A stretch of 55,479 bases of DNA from an uncultured Oxalobacter sp. GTDB lineage: Bacteria; Pseudomonadota; Gammaproteobacteria; Burkholderiales; Burkholderiaceae_D. The notes below the pieces were generated by a model. That model was not told the DNA's origin and did no database searches. It was given only the letters and a program-made list of their open reading frames with translations. Below, piece by piece: positions 34,600 through 44,032 of this stretch (position 1 is the stretch's first letter; each line of letters starts with the position of its first letter). A program made the position numbers and the translations under genes. Location: assembly GCA_905202055.1 (NCBI GenBank), contig CAJKQK010000008.1, forward strand, positions 1-55,479, in the 5' to 3' direction.

Positions 34600-34959
34600 G
34601 TGAATCTTGAAAATTACTTCCCCGTTCTGCTTTTTCTTCTGGTTGCATTGTTTTTCGGTGTTTTTTCCCTGTTTCTCGGGAGAATTCTCGCGCCTCATCG
34701 TCCCGATGCCGAGAAAAATTCTCCGTACGAATGCGGAATCGCGCCTTTCGACGATGCCCGGATGAAGTTTGATGTCCGCTTTTACCTGATCGCCATTCTT
34801 TTCATTCTTTTCGATCTGGAAACGGCTTTCCTTTTTCCCTGGGCTTCAGCCATGAAGGATCTGGGTTGGGAAGCGTTTGTCGCGATCATGATTTTTCTGG
34901 CAGAACTGGTGGCAGGTTTCTGGTACATATGGAAAAAGGGAGCGCTGAATTGGGAATAA
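34600..34959 (+). CDS. nuoA: NADH-quinone oxidoreductase subunit A
   Basis: A small membrane subunit at the junction of the arms of complex I. 119 residues, GTG start at 34600 (the family N-terminus MNLENYFPVLLFLLVA fits). Three membrane helices. The long loop between helices 1 and 2 holds the conserved KNSPYECGIAPF with the quinone-site cysteine, and FDVRFYLIAILFILFDLETAFLFPW matches the family. It opens the 14-gene nuo operon; the promoter was not pinned down. Normally tRNA-Leu lies immediately upstream in this class. Confidence 0.95.
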   Translation: MNLENYFPVLLFLLVALFFGVFSLFLGRILAPHRPDAEKNSPYECGIAPFDDARMKFDVRFYLIAILFILFDLETAFLFPWASAMKDLGWEAFVAIMIFLAELVAGFWYIWKKGALNWE

Positions 34960-34977
34960 GCTGCGTAGGGGTGATTT

Positions 34978-35457
34978 GTGGCGATTGAAGGTTTATTGAA
35001 CAAGGGATTTGTCACGACGACACTGGATACGGCCATAAACTGGTTGCGGACAGGGTCGGTATGGCCTGTGACGTTCGGTCTTGCCTGTTGCGCTATCGAG
35101 ATGATGCATAGCAGTATGCCGCGCTACGATATGGACCGTTTCGGCACTTTCTTCCGTGCCAGCCCACGCCAGTCCGATTTGATGATCGTTGCTGGGACGC
35201 TTTGCAACAAGATGGCACCTGCTCTCAGAAAGGTGTATGACCAGATGGCGGAACCCCGGTGGGTCGTGTCCATGGGGTCGTGCGCCAACGGTGGCGGCTA
35301 TTATCACGATTCCTATTCGGTTGTCAGGGGGTGCGACAAGATTGTCCCTGTCGATATTTACGTACCGGGCTGTCCGCCGACAGCCGAGGCTTTGCTGTAT
35401 GCACTGATCCAGTTGCGAACGAAAATCAAGCGCACGAGTACGATTGCGCGTCAGTAG
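34978..35457 (+). CDS. nuoB: NADH-quinone oxidoreductase subunit B
   Basis: Carries cluster N2, which passes electrons to quinone. 159 residues, GTG start at 34978. The cysteines for the 4Fe-4S cluster are the tandem pair in LACCAIEMMHS, one in GTLCNKMAPA or GSCANGGGYY, and one in VPGCPPTAEALLYAL, as in the family. Spacing to nuoA is 18 bases. Length matches betaproteobacterial homologues. Confidence 0.96.
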   Translation: MAIEGLLNKGFVTTTLDTAINWLRTGSVWPVTFGLACCAIEMMHSSMPRYDMDRFGTFFRASPRQSDLMIVAGTLCNKMAPALRKVYDQMAEPRWVVSMGSCANGGGYYHDSYSVVRGCDKIVPVDIYVPGCPPTAEALLYALIQLRTKIKRTSTIARQ

Positions 35458-35467
35458 GATAAAAAAT

Positions 35468-36070
35468 ATGCGAAGACATCCTGCACAATTGATTGAAATC
35501 CTGCGTGCCGTTTTCGGCGAGCGGATTGTTCTTTTGAGTGAGGCTTTCACAGAGGTGACACTGGTTGTCGGGAAGGCTGATTATTTCGGCGTGATGAAAA
35601 CGCTGAAAGACGCTCCGGAATTGCAGTTTGCAGAATTGATCGATTTGTGTGGCATTGATTATGCCGGTTACAACAATGATCCGGACGGTCTGAACGGCAA
35701 GCGTTTTGCTGTCGTGTCGCATCTCCTTTCCCTCGAATTCAATTGTCGTCTGAGAGTACGAGTGTTCGCCGAAGATGAAAAGATGCCATCGGTCCCTTCA
35801 CTTGTCGATATCTGGCCTGCTGCAAACTGGTTCGAGCGGGAAGCTTTCGATCTGTACGGCATTTTATTCGAAGGCCATCCTGATTTGAGGCGTATCCTGA
35901 CAGATTACGGTTTTGTCGGCCATCCTTTCCGCAAGGATTTCCCGATTCAGGGATACGTCGAAATGCGTTACGACGAAGAGCAGAAAAAAGTGGTTTACCA
36001 GCCAGTTACCATCGAACCCCGCGAAATCACGCCGCGCGTGATTCGTGACGACAAATTCGGGAGCCACTGA
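35468..36070 (+). CDS. nuoC: NADH-quinone oxidoreductase subunit C
   Basis: The 30-kDa subunit of the peripheral arm, separate from NuoD here, not fused as in E. coli. 200 residues from ATG 35468, with AGGAT seven bases upstream. The conserved core reads VDIWPAANWFEREAFDLYGI, then GHPDLRRILTDYGFVGHPFR and KDFPIQGYVEMRYD. The last base of its stop is the first base of nuoD's ATG. Confidence 0.95.
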   Translation: MRRHPAQLIEILRAVFGERIVLLSEAFTEVTLVVGKADYFGVMKTLKDAPELQFAELIDLCGIDYAGYNNDPDGLNGKRFAVVSHLLSLEFNCRLRVRVFAEDEKMPSVPSLVDIWPAANWFEREAFDLYGILFEGHPDLRRILTDYGFVGHPFRKDFPIQGYVEMRYDEEQKKVVYQPVTIEPREITPRVIRDDKFGSH

Positions 36071-37323
36071 TGGCCGAGATTCGCAATTACACCGTCAATT
36101 TCGGGCCACAACATCCATCTGCACATGGCGTGTTGCGGTTGATCCTTGAACTCGATGGTGAAACGATTGTCCGGGCCGATCCACATATTGGCATGCTCCA
36201 TCGCGCAACCGAAAAACTGGCCGAAGAGCGGACATATCTGCAGGCGCTGCCGTATATGGACAGGCTCGACTACGTCTCGATGATGTGCAGCGAGCATGCC
36301 TATGTGATGGCGATTGAAAAGATGCTGGGGCTCGACGTGCCTGTCCGTGCCCAATACATCCGTGTCATGTTCGATGAAATCACCCGTTTGTTGAGCCATT
36401 TGCTCTGGCTGGGAGCGCAGGCGCTGGATATGGGCGCGATGGCAGTTATCCTGTATGCATTCCGTGAACGGGAAGATTTGATGGACTGCTACGAAGCGGC
36501 CAGTGGTGCGCGTATGCATGCCGCCTATTATCGTCCGGGTGGCGTCAGTCAGGATTTGCCGGATTCGATGCCTAAATTCAGGAAAACGAAATTCCAGAGC
36601 GACAAGCGCATCAGGACGCTGAATGCCAACCGTGAAGGGTCTCTGCTCGATTTTATCGAGGATTTCACGAACCGTTTTCCGGGATGCGTGGATGAATACG
36701 AAACTCTGCTTACCGATAACAGGATATGGAAACAGAGGCTGGTCGGTGTCGGGGTCATTTCTCCTGAAGAGGCTCTGGCGGCAGGTTTTACTGGCCCGAT
36801 GCTGCGCGGTTCGGGGGTGGAATGGGATTTGAGGAAAAAGCAGCCTTACGCTGTCTATGACAAAATGGATTTTGCGATTCCGGTTGGCAAGGAAGGCGAC
36901 TGTTACGACCGCTACCTGGTAAGAGTTGAGGAAATGCGCCAGTCGAACCGGATTATCCGGCAATGTGTGGACTGGCTGAAACAGAACCCGGGCCCGATCA
37001 AATCGGACGATTACAGGGTCTCGACTCCGCCCCGGGCAAAGATGAAAACGGGAATGGAAGAAATGATTCATCATTTCAAGCTGTTTACGGAAGGTTTTCA
37101 TTTGCCCAAGGGGGAAATTTATTCGGCTGTGGAAGCGCCCAAGGGTGAATTCGGGATTTACATGGTTTCGGATGGCGCCAACAAGCCATTCAGGATGAAA
37201 ATACGTGCTCCATCCTTCGTGCATTTGCAGGGACTGGAACAGTTGGTCAAGGGGCATCTGATTGCCGACGCTGTCGCCGTGATCGGCAGTATCGACATCG
37301 TGTTCGGTGAAGTAGACCGCTAG
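36070..37323 (+). CDS. nuoD: NADH-quinone oxidoreductase subunit D
   Basis: The 49-kDa subunit that forms the quinone pocket with NuoB. 417 residues, standard length. NFGPQHPSAHGVLRLILEL near the start contains the quinone-binding histidine loop. PHIGMLHRATEKLAEERTY, PYMDRLDYVSMM and the C-terminal DIVFGEVDR are family hallmarks. Translationally coupled to nuoC by a one-base overlap. Confidence 0.97.
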   Translation: MAEIRNYTVNFGPQHPSAHGVLRLILELDGETIVRADPHIGMLHRATEKLAEERTYLQALPYMDRLDYVSMMCSEHAYVMAIEKMLGLDVPVRAQYIRVMFDEITRLLSHLLWLGAQALDMGAMAVILYAFREREDLMDCYEAASGARMHAAYYRPGGVSQDLPDSMPKFRKTKFQSDKRIRTLNANREGSLLDFIEDFTNRFPGCVDEYETLLTDNRIWKQRLVGVGVISPEEALAAGFTGPMLRGSGVEWDLRKKQPYAVYDKMDFAIPVGKEGDCYDRYLVRVEEMRQSNRIIRQCVDWLKQNPGPIKSDDYRVSTPPRAKMKTGMEEMIHHFKLFTEGFHLPKGEIYSAVEAPKGEFGIYMVSDGANKPFRMKIRAPSFVHLQGLEQLVKGHLIADAVAVIGSIDIVFGEVDR

Positions 37324-37342
37324 AGAATATGACAGGTGAAAC

Positions 37343-37822
37343 ATGAGCTTGAGTGAGGAATCGTACAGGAAAATCGACAGGGAACTGGAAAAGTTCCCGC
37401 CGACCAGAAAACGGTCGGCGGCGATTGCCGCCCTGACGGTCGCGCAGGACGAAAAAGGCTGGCTGTCTCCTGAAATCATCAGGGAAGTGGCCGATTATCT
37501 TGGCTTGCCGCCAATAGCGGTTGGTGAAGTCGCCAGTTTTTACAGCATGTTCAATACCCGTCCCGTCGGAAAGTTCAAGATCGCTGTGTGTTCCAACCTG
37601 CCTTGCGAAATGACGGGAAGCGATCAGGCTGCATCGTATCTGAAACAGAAGCTGGGGATCGAATTCGGCGAAACGACGCCGGATGGCCTTTTCACGCTGG
37701 TGGCAAGCGAATGCATGGGCGCATGCGGAGATGGCCCGGTCATTATGGTGAATAACAAGAATATGCATATGCGCATGACGAACGACAAGATCGACAGACT
37801 TCTGGAGGAACTGAAGCAATGA
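37343..37822 (+). CDS. nuoE: NADH-quinone oxidoreductase subunit E
   Basis: A thioredoxin-fold 2Fe-2S subunit of the NADH-oxidising tip. 159 residues. Two cysteines in VCSNLPCEM and two in SECMGACGDGP supply cluster N1a. The opening helical stretch includes RSAAIAALTVAQDEKGWLS. It overlaps the nuoF start by four bases (ATGA). Confidence 0.95.
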   Translation: MSLSEESYRKIDRELEKFPPTRKRSAAIAALTVAQDEKGWLSPEIIREVADYLGLPPIAVGEVASFYSMFNTRPVGKFKIAVCSNLPCEMTGSDQAASYLKQKLGIEFGETTPDGLFTLVASECMGACGDGPVIMVNNKNMHMRMTNDKIDRLLEELKQ

Positions 37823-39106
37823 CCTGCCTGCATGGCCGTCATGCCGAACCTCTGCTTTTCAGGGGGCTGACAGGCGATAACTGGACACTGGCGGATTACG
37901 TTTCGCGTGGAGGATACGAACAATTCAGACGTATCCTTGCCGAACGTATGCCGCGTGAACGGATTATTGCCGAAGTCAGGGCTTCCGGTTTGCGCGGTCG
38001 CGGGGGGGCAGGTTTTCCGACAGCAGTCAAATGGGGTTTCATGCCAAAAGATTATGCCGGACAGATGTACCTGATTTGCAATGCCGATGAAAGCGAGCCG
38101 GGTACATTCAAGGATCGTGACATTCTTCGTTACAATCCCCATGCCGTGATCGAAGGGATGCTGATCGCAGCTTATGCAATGGGAATTACAGCCGGTTATA
38201 TCTACATTCACGGTGAAATCTGGACGGTGTATGAACAATTTGAAGAAGCGATCCGGCAGGCGCGTGAAGCAGGTCTGATCGGCAAAGATTTGCAGGGTTC
38301 CGGTTACGATTTCGAGTTGCATGCTTTTCACGGTTACGGGGCTTATATCTGCGGTGAGGAAACGGCATTGCTGGAATCGATGGAAGGCAAGCGCGGACAG
38401 CCGCGGTTCAAGCCGCCTTTCCGGTCTGTACGGACAGCCGACGACGATCAATAATGTAGAGACGCTGGCCTATGTGCCTTTCATCATGGCGATGGGTGGC
38501 GATGCGTATGCGGATTTGGGCCGGAACAATTGCCCGGGTACGAAGATTTTCTGTCTGTCGGGCGACGTTGCGAGACCGGGCAATTATGAAGTGCCACTGG
38601 GTATTTCCTTTCCGGAATTGCTGGAACTGGCAGGAGGTATGAAGGACGGACTTGCGATGAAGGCGGTCATTCCGGGGGGATCGTCCTCACCGGTGTTGCC
38701 CGCTGGCATGATGATGCAGCTGAACATGGATTACGATTCGATCGCAAAAGCCGGTTCGATGCTGGGGACAGGCGGAGTGATCGTGCTGAATGAAACACGT
38801 TGTATGGTGAAAGCGCTGCTGAACCTGTCCCGTTTTTACTGGAACGAGTCGTGCGGGCAATGCACACCTTGCCGTGAAGGGACCGGCTGGCTCGTCAGGC
38901 TGATTGAACGGATCGAAAACGGTCAGGGTAAAACGGAAGATCTGGATTTGCTGGATAATGTCGCTGCCAACATTATGGGCAGGACGATTTGCGCACTGGG
39001 TGACGCTGCCGCGATGCCGGTGCGCTCATTCATAAAACATTTCAGGCCGGAATTCGAATACCACATTGAACACAAACGGTGCCCTGAAGCATCAGGCGGA
39101 CGATAA
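37819..39106 (+). pseudogene. nuoF: NADH-quinone oxidoreductase subunit F, frameshifted
   Basis: The NADH- and FMN-binding subunit. Frame one runs 37819-38454 (GLRGRGGAGFPTAVKWGF, NADESEPGTFKDRD, CGEETALLESMEGKRG), and the protein continues in another frame to 39106 (GLYGQPTTINNVETLAYVPF, then SCGQCTPCREGTGW for the 4Fe-4S cluster N3). The switch is at 38421-38423: after PPF one base is left where homologues carry four residues (P-A-x-x) before G-L-Y-G, so about 11 bases seem lost. Both halves are otherwise intact and the rest of the operon is sound, so an assembly or sequencing error, or a very recent mutation, is more likely than real decay. Confidence 0.93.
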
Positions 39107-39109
39107 TAG

Positions 39110-41449
39110 ATGAATATGGTTGAAATCGAGATTGATGGTGAGAAAATAAAAGCGGAACCGGGCAGTTCACTGCTGCAGGTCGCGCTTGACTCGGGCAAGC
39201 CGATTCCCCATTTCTGCTATCACAAGAAACTGTCGATTACGGCCAGTTGCCGCATGTGCCTCGTCGAAGTCGACAACACGTCGAAACTGGTGCCTGCCTG
39301 TGCCACGCCGGTGACGGAAGGAATGGTTGTCCATACCGATAGCGAAAATGTCGTCTCGGCCAGAAAAGCGGTGATGGAATTCCTGCTCATCAACCATCCG
39401 CTCGATTGTCCTGTTTGCGATCAGGGCGGGGAATGTCTCCTTCAGGATTATTCCGTCGGGTATGGTGCTTCAAAAGCCCGTTTCGAAGAAGAAAAACGTA
39501 TTGTTTTCGTGAAAAATGCCGGCCCGCTGATTTCCATGCAGGAAATGAGCCGCTGCATCCAGTGTACCCGTTGTGTCCGTTTCGGTGAAGAGATCGGTGG
39601 CCTGATGGAATTCGGCATGGTCAACCGGGGTGACCGGGAGGAAATCACGACTTTCCTGAATAAGAACGTCAATTCCGAATTGTCGGGCAACATGATCGAC
39701 GTGTGCCCGGTCGGCGCGCTGACATCCAAACCGTTCCGTTACAAGGCACGTGGCTGGGAACTGGCGTCGCATCGCTCGGTCAGTCCGCATGATGGTCTCG
39801 GTTCGAACATGACTGTCCAGACTTTGCGGGGGCAGGTAATGCGCGTTTTGCCGTTCGAGAATGAAGCGGTGAATGAATGCTGGCTATCCGACCGCGACCG
39901 TTTTTCTTATGAGGCTCTTGACAGCAGGGAGCGTCTGACCGTGCCGATGGTAAAGCAGGATAACCGTTGGATCGAGACGGACTGGGAAACAGCGTTGAAT
40001 TACGTCACACATGGTTTGAAGAGTATCAGCCGCGATCATGGCGCCGCTGCGCTGGCCGCACTGTCATCCCCGCAGGCGACGCTGGAAGAGCTGGCTTTGC
40101 TGCAGAAACTGGTACGCAAGATGGGATCGGAAAAAGTCGAATTCCGTCTGCGCCAGTCGGACTTCACGATGGATGGAAAAATCCTGCCCTGGCTGGGAAT
40201 GAAGATTGAGGAAATCGACAATCTGGATCAGGTTTTGATTATCGGATCGTTTTTGCGGTCTGAAGCGCCACTGCTGGCTTCCCGTTTCAGGAAAGCGGCA
40301 ATAAACGGTGCAAGAGTCAGCATGTTGCATGCTGTCGATGACGACTGGCTGATGCCGGTTGAAAACAGGTTGATCGGCTCACCCGCAAAATGGTTGCCGA
40401 TGCTGGGTGAAATCATTGCCGCGGTGGCAATCAAAAAAGGAATGCCTGTACCCGACTGGCTGGGAAATCTGCCGGTGACTGAAACGGCTGATCGTATTGC
40501 CGCATCTCTGATGGATGGCGGGAACAGCGCGATCATTCTGGGAGCGGTTGCCTTGCAGCATGAAGAGGCTTCGGCCTTGCATATGGCAGCTGAGTGGCTG
40601 GCAGGAAATACCGGTGCGAAATTCGGTGTATTGACCGGGGGAGCCAATACAACAGGTGCGTATCTGGCAAATGCCTTCCCGACACCGGGTTCGGGAGAAA
40701 CCCTGAACGGCATTGCATCGGATTCGAGCAAGGCTTTCCTTCTGTTGCAAACGGAGCCGGAACTGGATGTCGCCAATCAGCCGAAGATGATGGCAGCCCT
40801 GCAACAGGCGGAGATGGTCGTGGCGTTGACACCGTTCAAACAAAGTCTCGATGTGGCCGATGTATTGTTGCCGGTTGCGGCGTTTACTGAAACGTCGGGA
40901 ACTTTCATCAATTTTGAAGGACGAGTGCAGTCTTTTGAGGGAGCTGTTGCACCGCCGGGTGAAACGCGGCCTGCATGGAAAGTGCTTCGGGTGCTCGGCA
41001 ATTTCCTCGATTTGCCCGGATTTGACTATGACTCGTCCGAACAGGTGCGGGATGAATGCCTGCACAACCGTAATATTGCCGGTGAACTGAATAATGTCAG
41101 CGGGTTCCTGGTGGAATTCGATGCATCCGAAACCGTTTCCGAAACGGGGCTTAAGCGCATAGCCGATGTCCCGCTTTATTTTTCGGACATGCTCGTTCGC
41201 CGCGCGCCGTCCCTGCAACAGACGCAGGCTGCCGCAGAACCGCTTGTACATCTTCCGGTTTCGCTGTTCGATGAAATGGGGTTGAACGACCATGACAAGG
41301 TCAGGGTCTGGCAGGAAATGGGTGAAGTCGTTCTGCCTGCCGTAAAAGATGAATCGCTGCCGGACAATGTCGTCAGACTGGCGACGGGACATCCTGCAAC
41401 CGCGATGCTGGGGCCGATAAACGGCTGGATCGGAGTCGCTCGCGCATGA
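39110..41449 (+). CDS. nuoG: NADH-quinone oxidoreductase subunit G
   Basis: The 75-kDa electron-wire subunit, 779 residues. N-terminal 2Fe-2S cysteines are in CYHKKLSITASCRMC and PACATPV (about 36-66). HPLDCPVCDQGGEC gives the His/Cys-ligated cluster, and CIQCTRCVRF with DVCPVGALTSKPF the next 4Fe-4S. A molybdopterin-oxidoreductase-like domain (from about 215) has lost the cofactor, as in all NuoG. Start ATG 39110; a second ATG two codons later is possible. It ends overlapping nuoH by four bases. Confidence 0.96.
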   Translation: MNMVEIEIDGEKIKAEPGSSLLQVALDSGKPIPHFCYHKKLSITASCRMCLVEVDNTSKLVPACATPVTEGMVVHTDSENVVSARKAVMEFLLINHPLDCPVCDQGGECLLQDYSVGYGASKARFEEEKRIVFVKNAGPLISMQEMSRCIQCTRCVRFGEEIGGLMEFGMVNRGDREEITTFLNKNVNSELSGNMIDVCPVGALTSKPFRYKARGWELASHRSVSPHDGLGSNMTVQTLRGQVMRVLPFENEAVNECWLSDRDRFSYEALDSRERLTVPMVKQDNRWIETDWETALNYVTHGLKSISRDHGAAALAALSSPQATLEELALLQKLVRKMGSEKVEFRLRQSDFTMDGKILPWLGMKIEEIDNLDQVLIIGSFLRSEAPLLASRFRKAAINGARVSMLHAVDDDWLMPVENRLIGSPAKWLPMLGEIIAAVAIKKGMPVPDWLGNLPVTETADRIAASLMDGGNSAIILGAVALQHEEASALHMAAEWLAGNTGAKFGVLTGGANTTGAYLANAFPTPGSGETLNGIASDSSKAFLLLQTEPELDVANQPKMMAALQQAEMVVALTPFKQSLDVADVLLPVAAFTETSGTFINFEGRVQSFEGAVAPPGETRPAWKVLRVLGNFLDLPGFDYDSSEQVRDECLHNRNIAGELNNVSGFLVEFDASETVSETGLKRIADVPLYFSDMLVRRAPSLQQTQAAAEPLVHLPVSLFDEMGLNDHDKVRVWQEMGEVVLPAVKDESLPDNVVRLATGHPATAMLGPINGWIGVARA

Positions 41450-42522
41450 TGACTGAATTGCTCAATCTGGTGCATCAATACGGTCAGCAAATCTTTGGAT
41501 CGCTGTGGCCTGTCGTCTGGATCATGGTACGGATCAGTATCATCCTTGCGCCTGTTTTGCTTATCGTCACTTTCCTGACTCTCGGGGAACGGAAAGTGAT
41601 CGGCTGGATGCATGCCCGTCTGGGCCCGAACCGGGTGGGCCCGCTTGGCCTGATCCAGCCTGTTGCCGATGCCATCAAGCTGCTTCTGAAAGAAATCATC
41701 GTTCCGGAAAAAGCCGACAAGGTCCTGTTCTGGCTGGCACCGGTACTGGCGATGGCGCCTGCGCTGGCAGCATGGGCCGTCATTCCCTTCGGTCCGGATA
41801 TGGTGCTGGCCAATGTCAATGCCGGCCTCCTGTTCATCATGGCGATCACGTCTGTCAGCATTTACGGAATTATCATCGGCGGGTGGGCGTCCAATTCGAA
41901 GTATGCGCTCATGGGGGCTGTCCGGGCGGCGGCACTCATGATTTCTTTCGAAATCCCGCTTGGGTTCTCACTCGTGATCGTCCTGCTGGTTTCCGGCAGC
42001 CTGAATCTCTCGGATATCGTCATCGGGCAAAGTCAGGGCTTTTTCGCCAGCCAGGGATTCACTTTCCTGTCCTGGAACTGGATTCCACTTTTCCCGATTT
42101 TCGTCGTTTATATCATTTGTTCGATAGCCGAAACCGGGCGGCATCCCTTCGATACGACAGAAGGGGAATCCGAAATCGTGGCCGGTCACATGGTCGAATA
42201 TTCCGGTATGGCGTTTGCCATGTTTTATCTGGCCGAGTATGCCAATATTGTCCTGTTTTCGACGATGGCCGCCATCATGTTCCTTGGAGGATGGCTTGCG
42301 CCGGTCAACTGGTCTTTTCTCGCATGGGTGCCGGGCTGGATCTGGCTGGCTTCCAAGACATTCACCATCGTGTTCATATTCATCTGGGTTCGTGCGACAT
42401 TTCCGCGCTACCGGTATGATCACGCGATGCGGCTTGGGTGGAAAGTGCTGATTCCGCTTACATTGGCTTACCTCGTTTTCATCGCCTGCTGGATGCAGAC
42501 GCCTTTCAACATATGGCGATGA
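41446..42522 (+). CDS. nuoH: NADH-quinone oxidoreductase subunit H
   Basis: The membrane subunit linking the quinone site to the proton pumps. 358 residues in about eight helices. LGERKVIGWMHARLGPNRVG (about 46-65) and the acidic loop AETGRHPFDTTEGESEIVAGH (about 226-246) are invariant family motifs. The start overlaps the nuoG stop (ATGATGA). Confidence 0.96.
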   Translation: MMTELLNLVHQYGQQIFGSLWPVVWIMVRISIILAPVLLIVTFLTLGERKVIGWMHARLGPNRVGPLGLIQPVADAIKLLLKEIIVPEKADKVLFWLAPVLAMAPALAAWAVIPFGPDMVLANVNAGLLFIMAITSVSIYGIIIGGWASNSKYALMGAVRAAALMISFEIPLGFSLVIVLLVSGSLNLSDIVIGQSQGFFASQGFTFLSWNWIPLFPIFVVYIICSIAETGRHPFDTTEGESEIVAGHMVEYSGMAFAMFYLAEYANIVLFSTMAAIMFLGGWLAPVNWSFLAWVPGWIWLASKTFTIVFIFIWVRATFPRYRYDHAMRLGWKVLIPLTLAYLVFIACWMQTPFNIWR

Positions 42523-42532
42523 GGACGGGCAA

Positions 42533-43021
42533 ATGAAGACGATAAAACACTTTTTCAAAACCTTCTCCCTGATAGAACTGGTACAGGGAATGGCCCTGAC
42601 TCTCAGGGTCATGTTCAGGCGGAAAGCGACGGTACGCTATCCTGAAGAGAAAACGCCGTTGTCTCCCCGTTTCCGTGGCATGCATGCTCTGATGCGCGAC
42701 GGGAACGGCGAGGAAAAATGTATTGCGTGCAAATTGTGCGAGTCCGTCTGTCCCGCCAAGGCGATCCTGATCGAATCCGAAGAACGCGAGGACGGGTCGA
42801 GAAGGACGACGCGTTACGATATCGACCAGAGCAAGTGCATATTTTGCGGCCTGTGCGAGGAAGCATGTCCCGTCGATGCCATTGTCGAGATACCGATGTT
42901 CGAATATAGTGCCGACGGGAAAAACGATTTGCTGTTTTCGAAGGAAGTCCTGCTGAAAGTAGGCGATACGTACAAGGAAGAAATCAGGGAAGCGAAGGAT
43001 GCCGATGAACCCTACCGTTAA
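42533..43021 (+). CDS. nuoI: NADH-quinone oxidoreductase subunit I
   Basis: An 8Fe ferredoxin-like subunit carrying clusters N6a and N6b. 162 residues. Two CxxCxxCxxxCP motifs are visible: CIACKLCESVCP (about 63-74) and CIFCGLCEEACP (about 102-113). The N-terminal helix (IKHFFKTFSLIELVQGMALTL) lies along the membrane. Spacing to nuoH is 10 bases. Confidence 0.96.
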   Translation: MKTIKHFFKTFSLIELVQGMALTLRVMFRRKATVRYPEEKTPLSPRFRGMHALMRDGNGEEKCIACKLCESVCPAKAILIESEEREDGSRRTTRYDIDQSKCIFCGLCEEACPVDAIVEIPMFEYSADGKNDLLFSKEVLLKVGDTYKEEIREAKDADEPYR

Positions 43022-43036
43022 AGGCCTGATCGCTTT

Positions 43037-43672
43037 ATGAATGCCATGCAACTGACAAACGTTCTCTTTTATGTGTTTGGCGCCATTATGGTACTGGCGG
43101 CATTGCGCGTCATCACGTCGCGCAATCCGGTGCATGCCGTGCTGTATCTTGTCCTCTCCTTTTTCACCGGCGCGGCGATCTGGATTTTGCTGAAAGCGGA
43201 ATTTCTCGCGTTGATCCTGCTTCTGGTTTACGTAGGCGCCGTGATGGTACTCTTCCTTTTCGTCGTCATGATGATGGATCTGGACCTGACCGAACTGAAA
43301 AGGGCAGCCAGAAAAAATATGGTCTCCGCCACGATTGTGGGAGTGGCGATTGTGCTTGAAATGTCGGCGGTTCTTTTCCGCGGCTTCTGGATGATCGACT
43401 CACACGTCCCGAAAAATGCGTCGAAAATCGGGCTGACGGCGGAGATCGGGAAAGCCCTGTTTACCGACTATCTGTTCAATGTTGAAATCGCGGCAATTAT
43501 CCTGCTGGTTGCGCTGATTGCTGCGGTTACGCTGACGTTCCGGAAAAGGTCGGATGCCAAATATACGTCAGCCAGCAAGGCCATTCATGTCCGGCCTGAA
43601 GACAGGATACGCATTGTCGAGATGAAAGCGGAAACATTTGAACGGGAAACCAAACGGGAGGATATGCCATGA
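43037..43672 (+). CDS. nuoJ: NADH-quinone oxidoreductase subunit J
   Basis: A membrane subunit of the proton-pumping arm, 211 residues with five helices. The pi-bulge helix region reads LLLVYVGAVMVLFLFVVMMMD, typical of the family. A hydrophilic tail (about 175-211) extends into the cytoplasm. Its stop overlaps the nuoK start by four bases. Confidence 0.95.
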   Translation: MNAMQLTNVLFYVFGAIMVLAALRVITSRNPVHAVLYLVLSFFTGAAIWILLKAEFLALILLLVYVGAVMVLFLFVVMMMDLDLTELKRAARKNMVSATIVGVAIVLEMSAVLFRGFWMIDSHVPKNASKIGLTAEIGKALFTDYLFNVEIAAIILLVALIAAVTLTFRKRSDAKYTSASKAIHVRPEDRIRIVEMKAETFERETKREDMP

Positions 43673-43980
43673 TGACCGTTTCACTGGTCCATTACCTGAT
43701 TCTGGCAGCGATCCTGTTTTCCATCGGAGTCATGGGCATTTTCATCAACCGGCGCAATCTGATCATGCTCCTGATGTCGATCGAGCTGATGTTGTTGGCG
43801 ATCAATCTGAATTTCATCGCCTTTTCCCATTATCTGGGGGATATTGCCGGGCAGGTTTTCGTATTTTTCATCCTGACGGTTGCCGCTTCGGAAACGGCGA
43901 TCGGTCTGGGAATACTGGTGGTTCTCTTCAGGCGGATCAGTTCGGTCAAGACCGATGATATGGATAGCCTGAAAGGATAA
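43669..43980 (+). CDS. nuoK: NADH-quinone oxidoreductase subunit K
   Basis: A small antiporter-like membrane subunit, 103 residues in three helices. The two buried glutamates of the proton path are present: SIELMLLAINLNF near 37 and AASETAIGLGILV near 72. ATGATG start overlapping nuoJ. Confidence 0.96.
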   Translation: MMTVSLVHYLILAAILFSIGVMGIFINRRNLIMLLMSIELMLLAINLNFIAFSHYLGDIAGQVFVFFILTVAASETAIGLGILVVLFRRISSVKTDDMDSLKG

Positions 43981-44032
43981 TGTGATTGTATGTATGTAAT
44001 CATTTGCGGAATAGATTGAGGAAAGAACGGGA

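Noticed and set aside
35995..37479. Long minus-strand open frame (494 codons) opposite nuoD
   Set aside because: It covers nuoD and parts of its neighbours; its translation is His/Arg-rich and without domains, typical of an antisense shadow.
37819..39106. Programmed ribosomal frameshift in nuoF
   Set aside because: No slippery heptamer lies at the switch, and the gap corresponds to missing residues present in homologues, so loss of bases explains it better.
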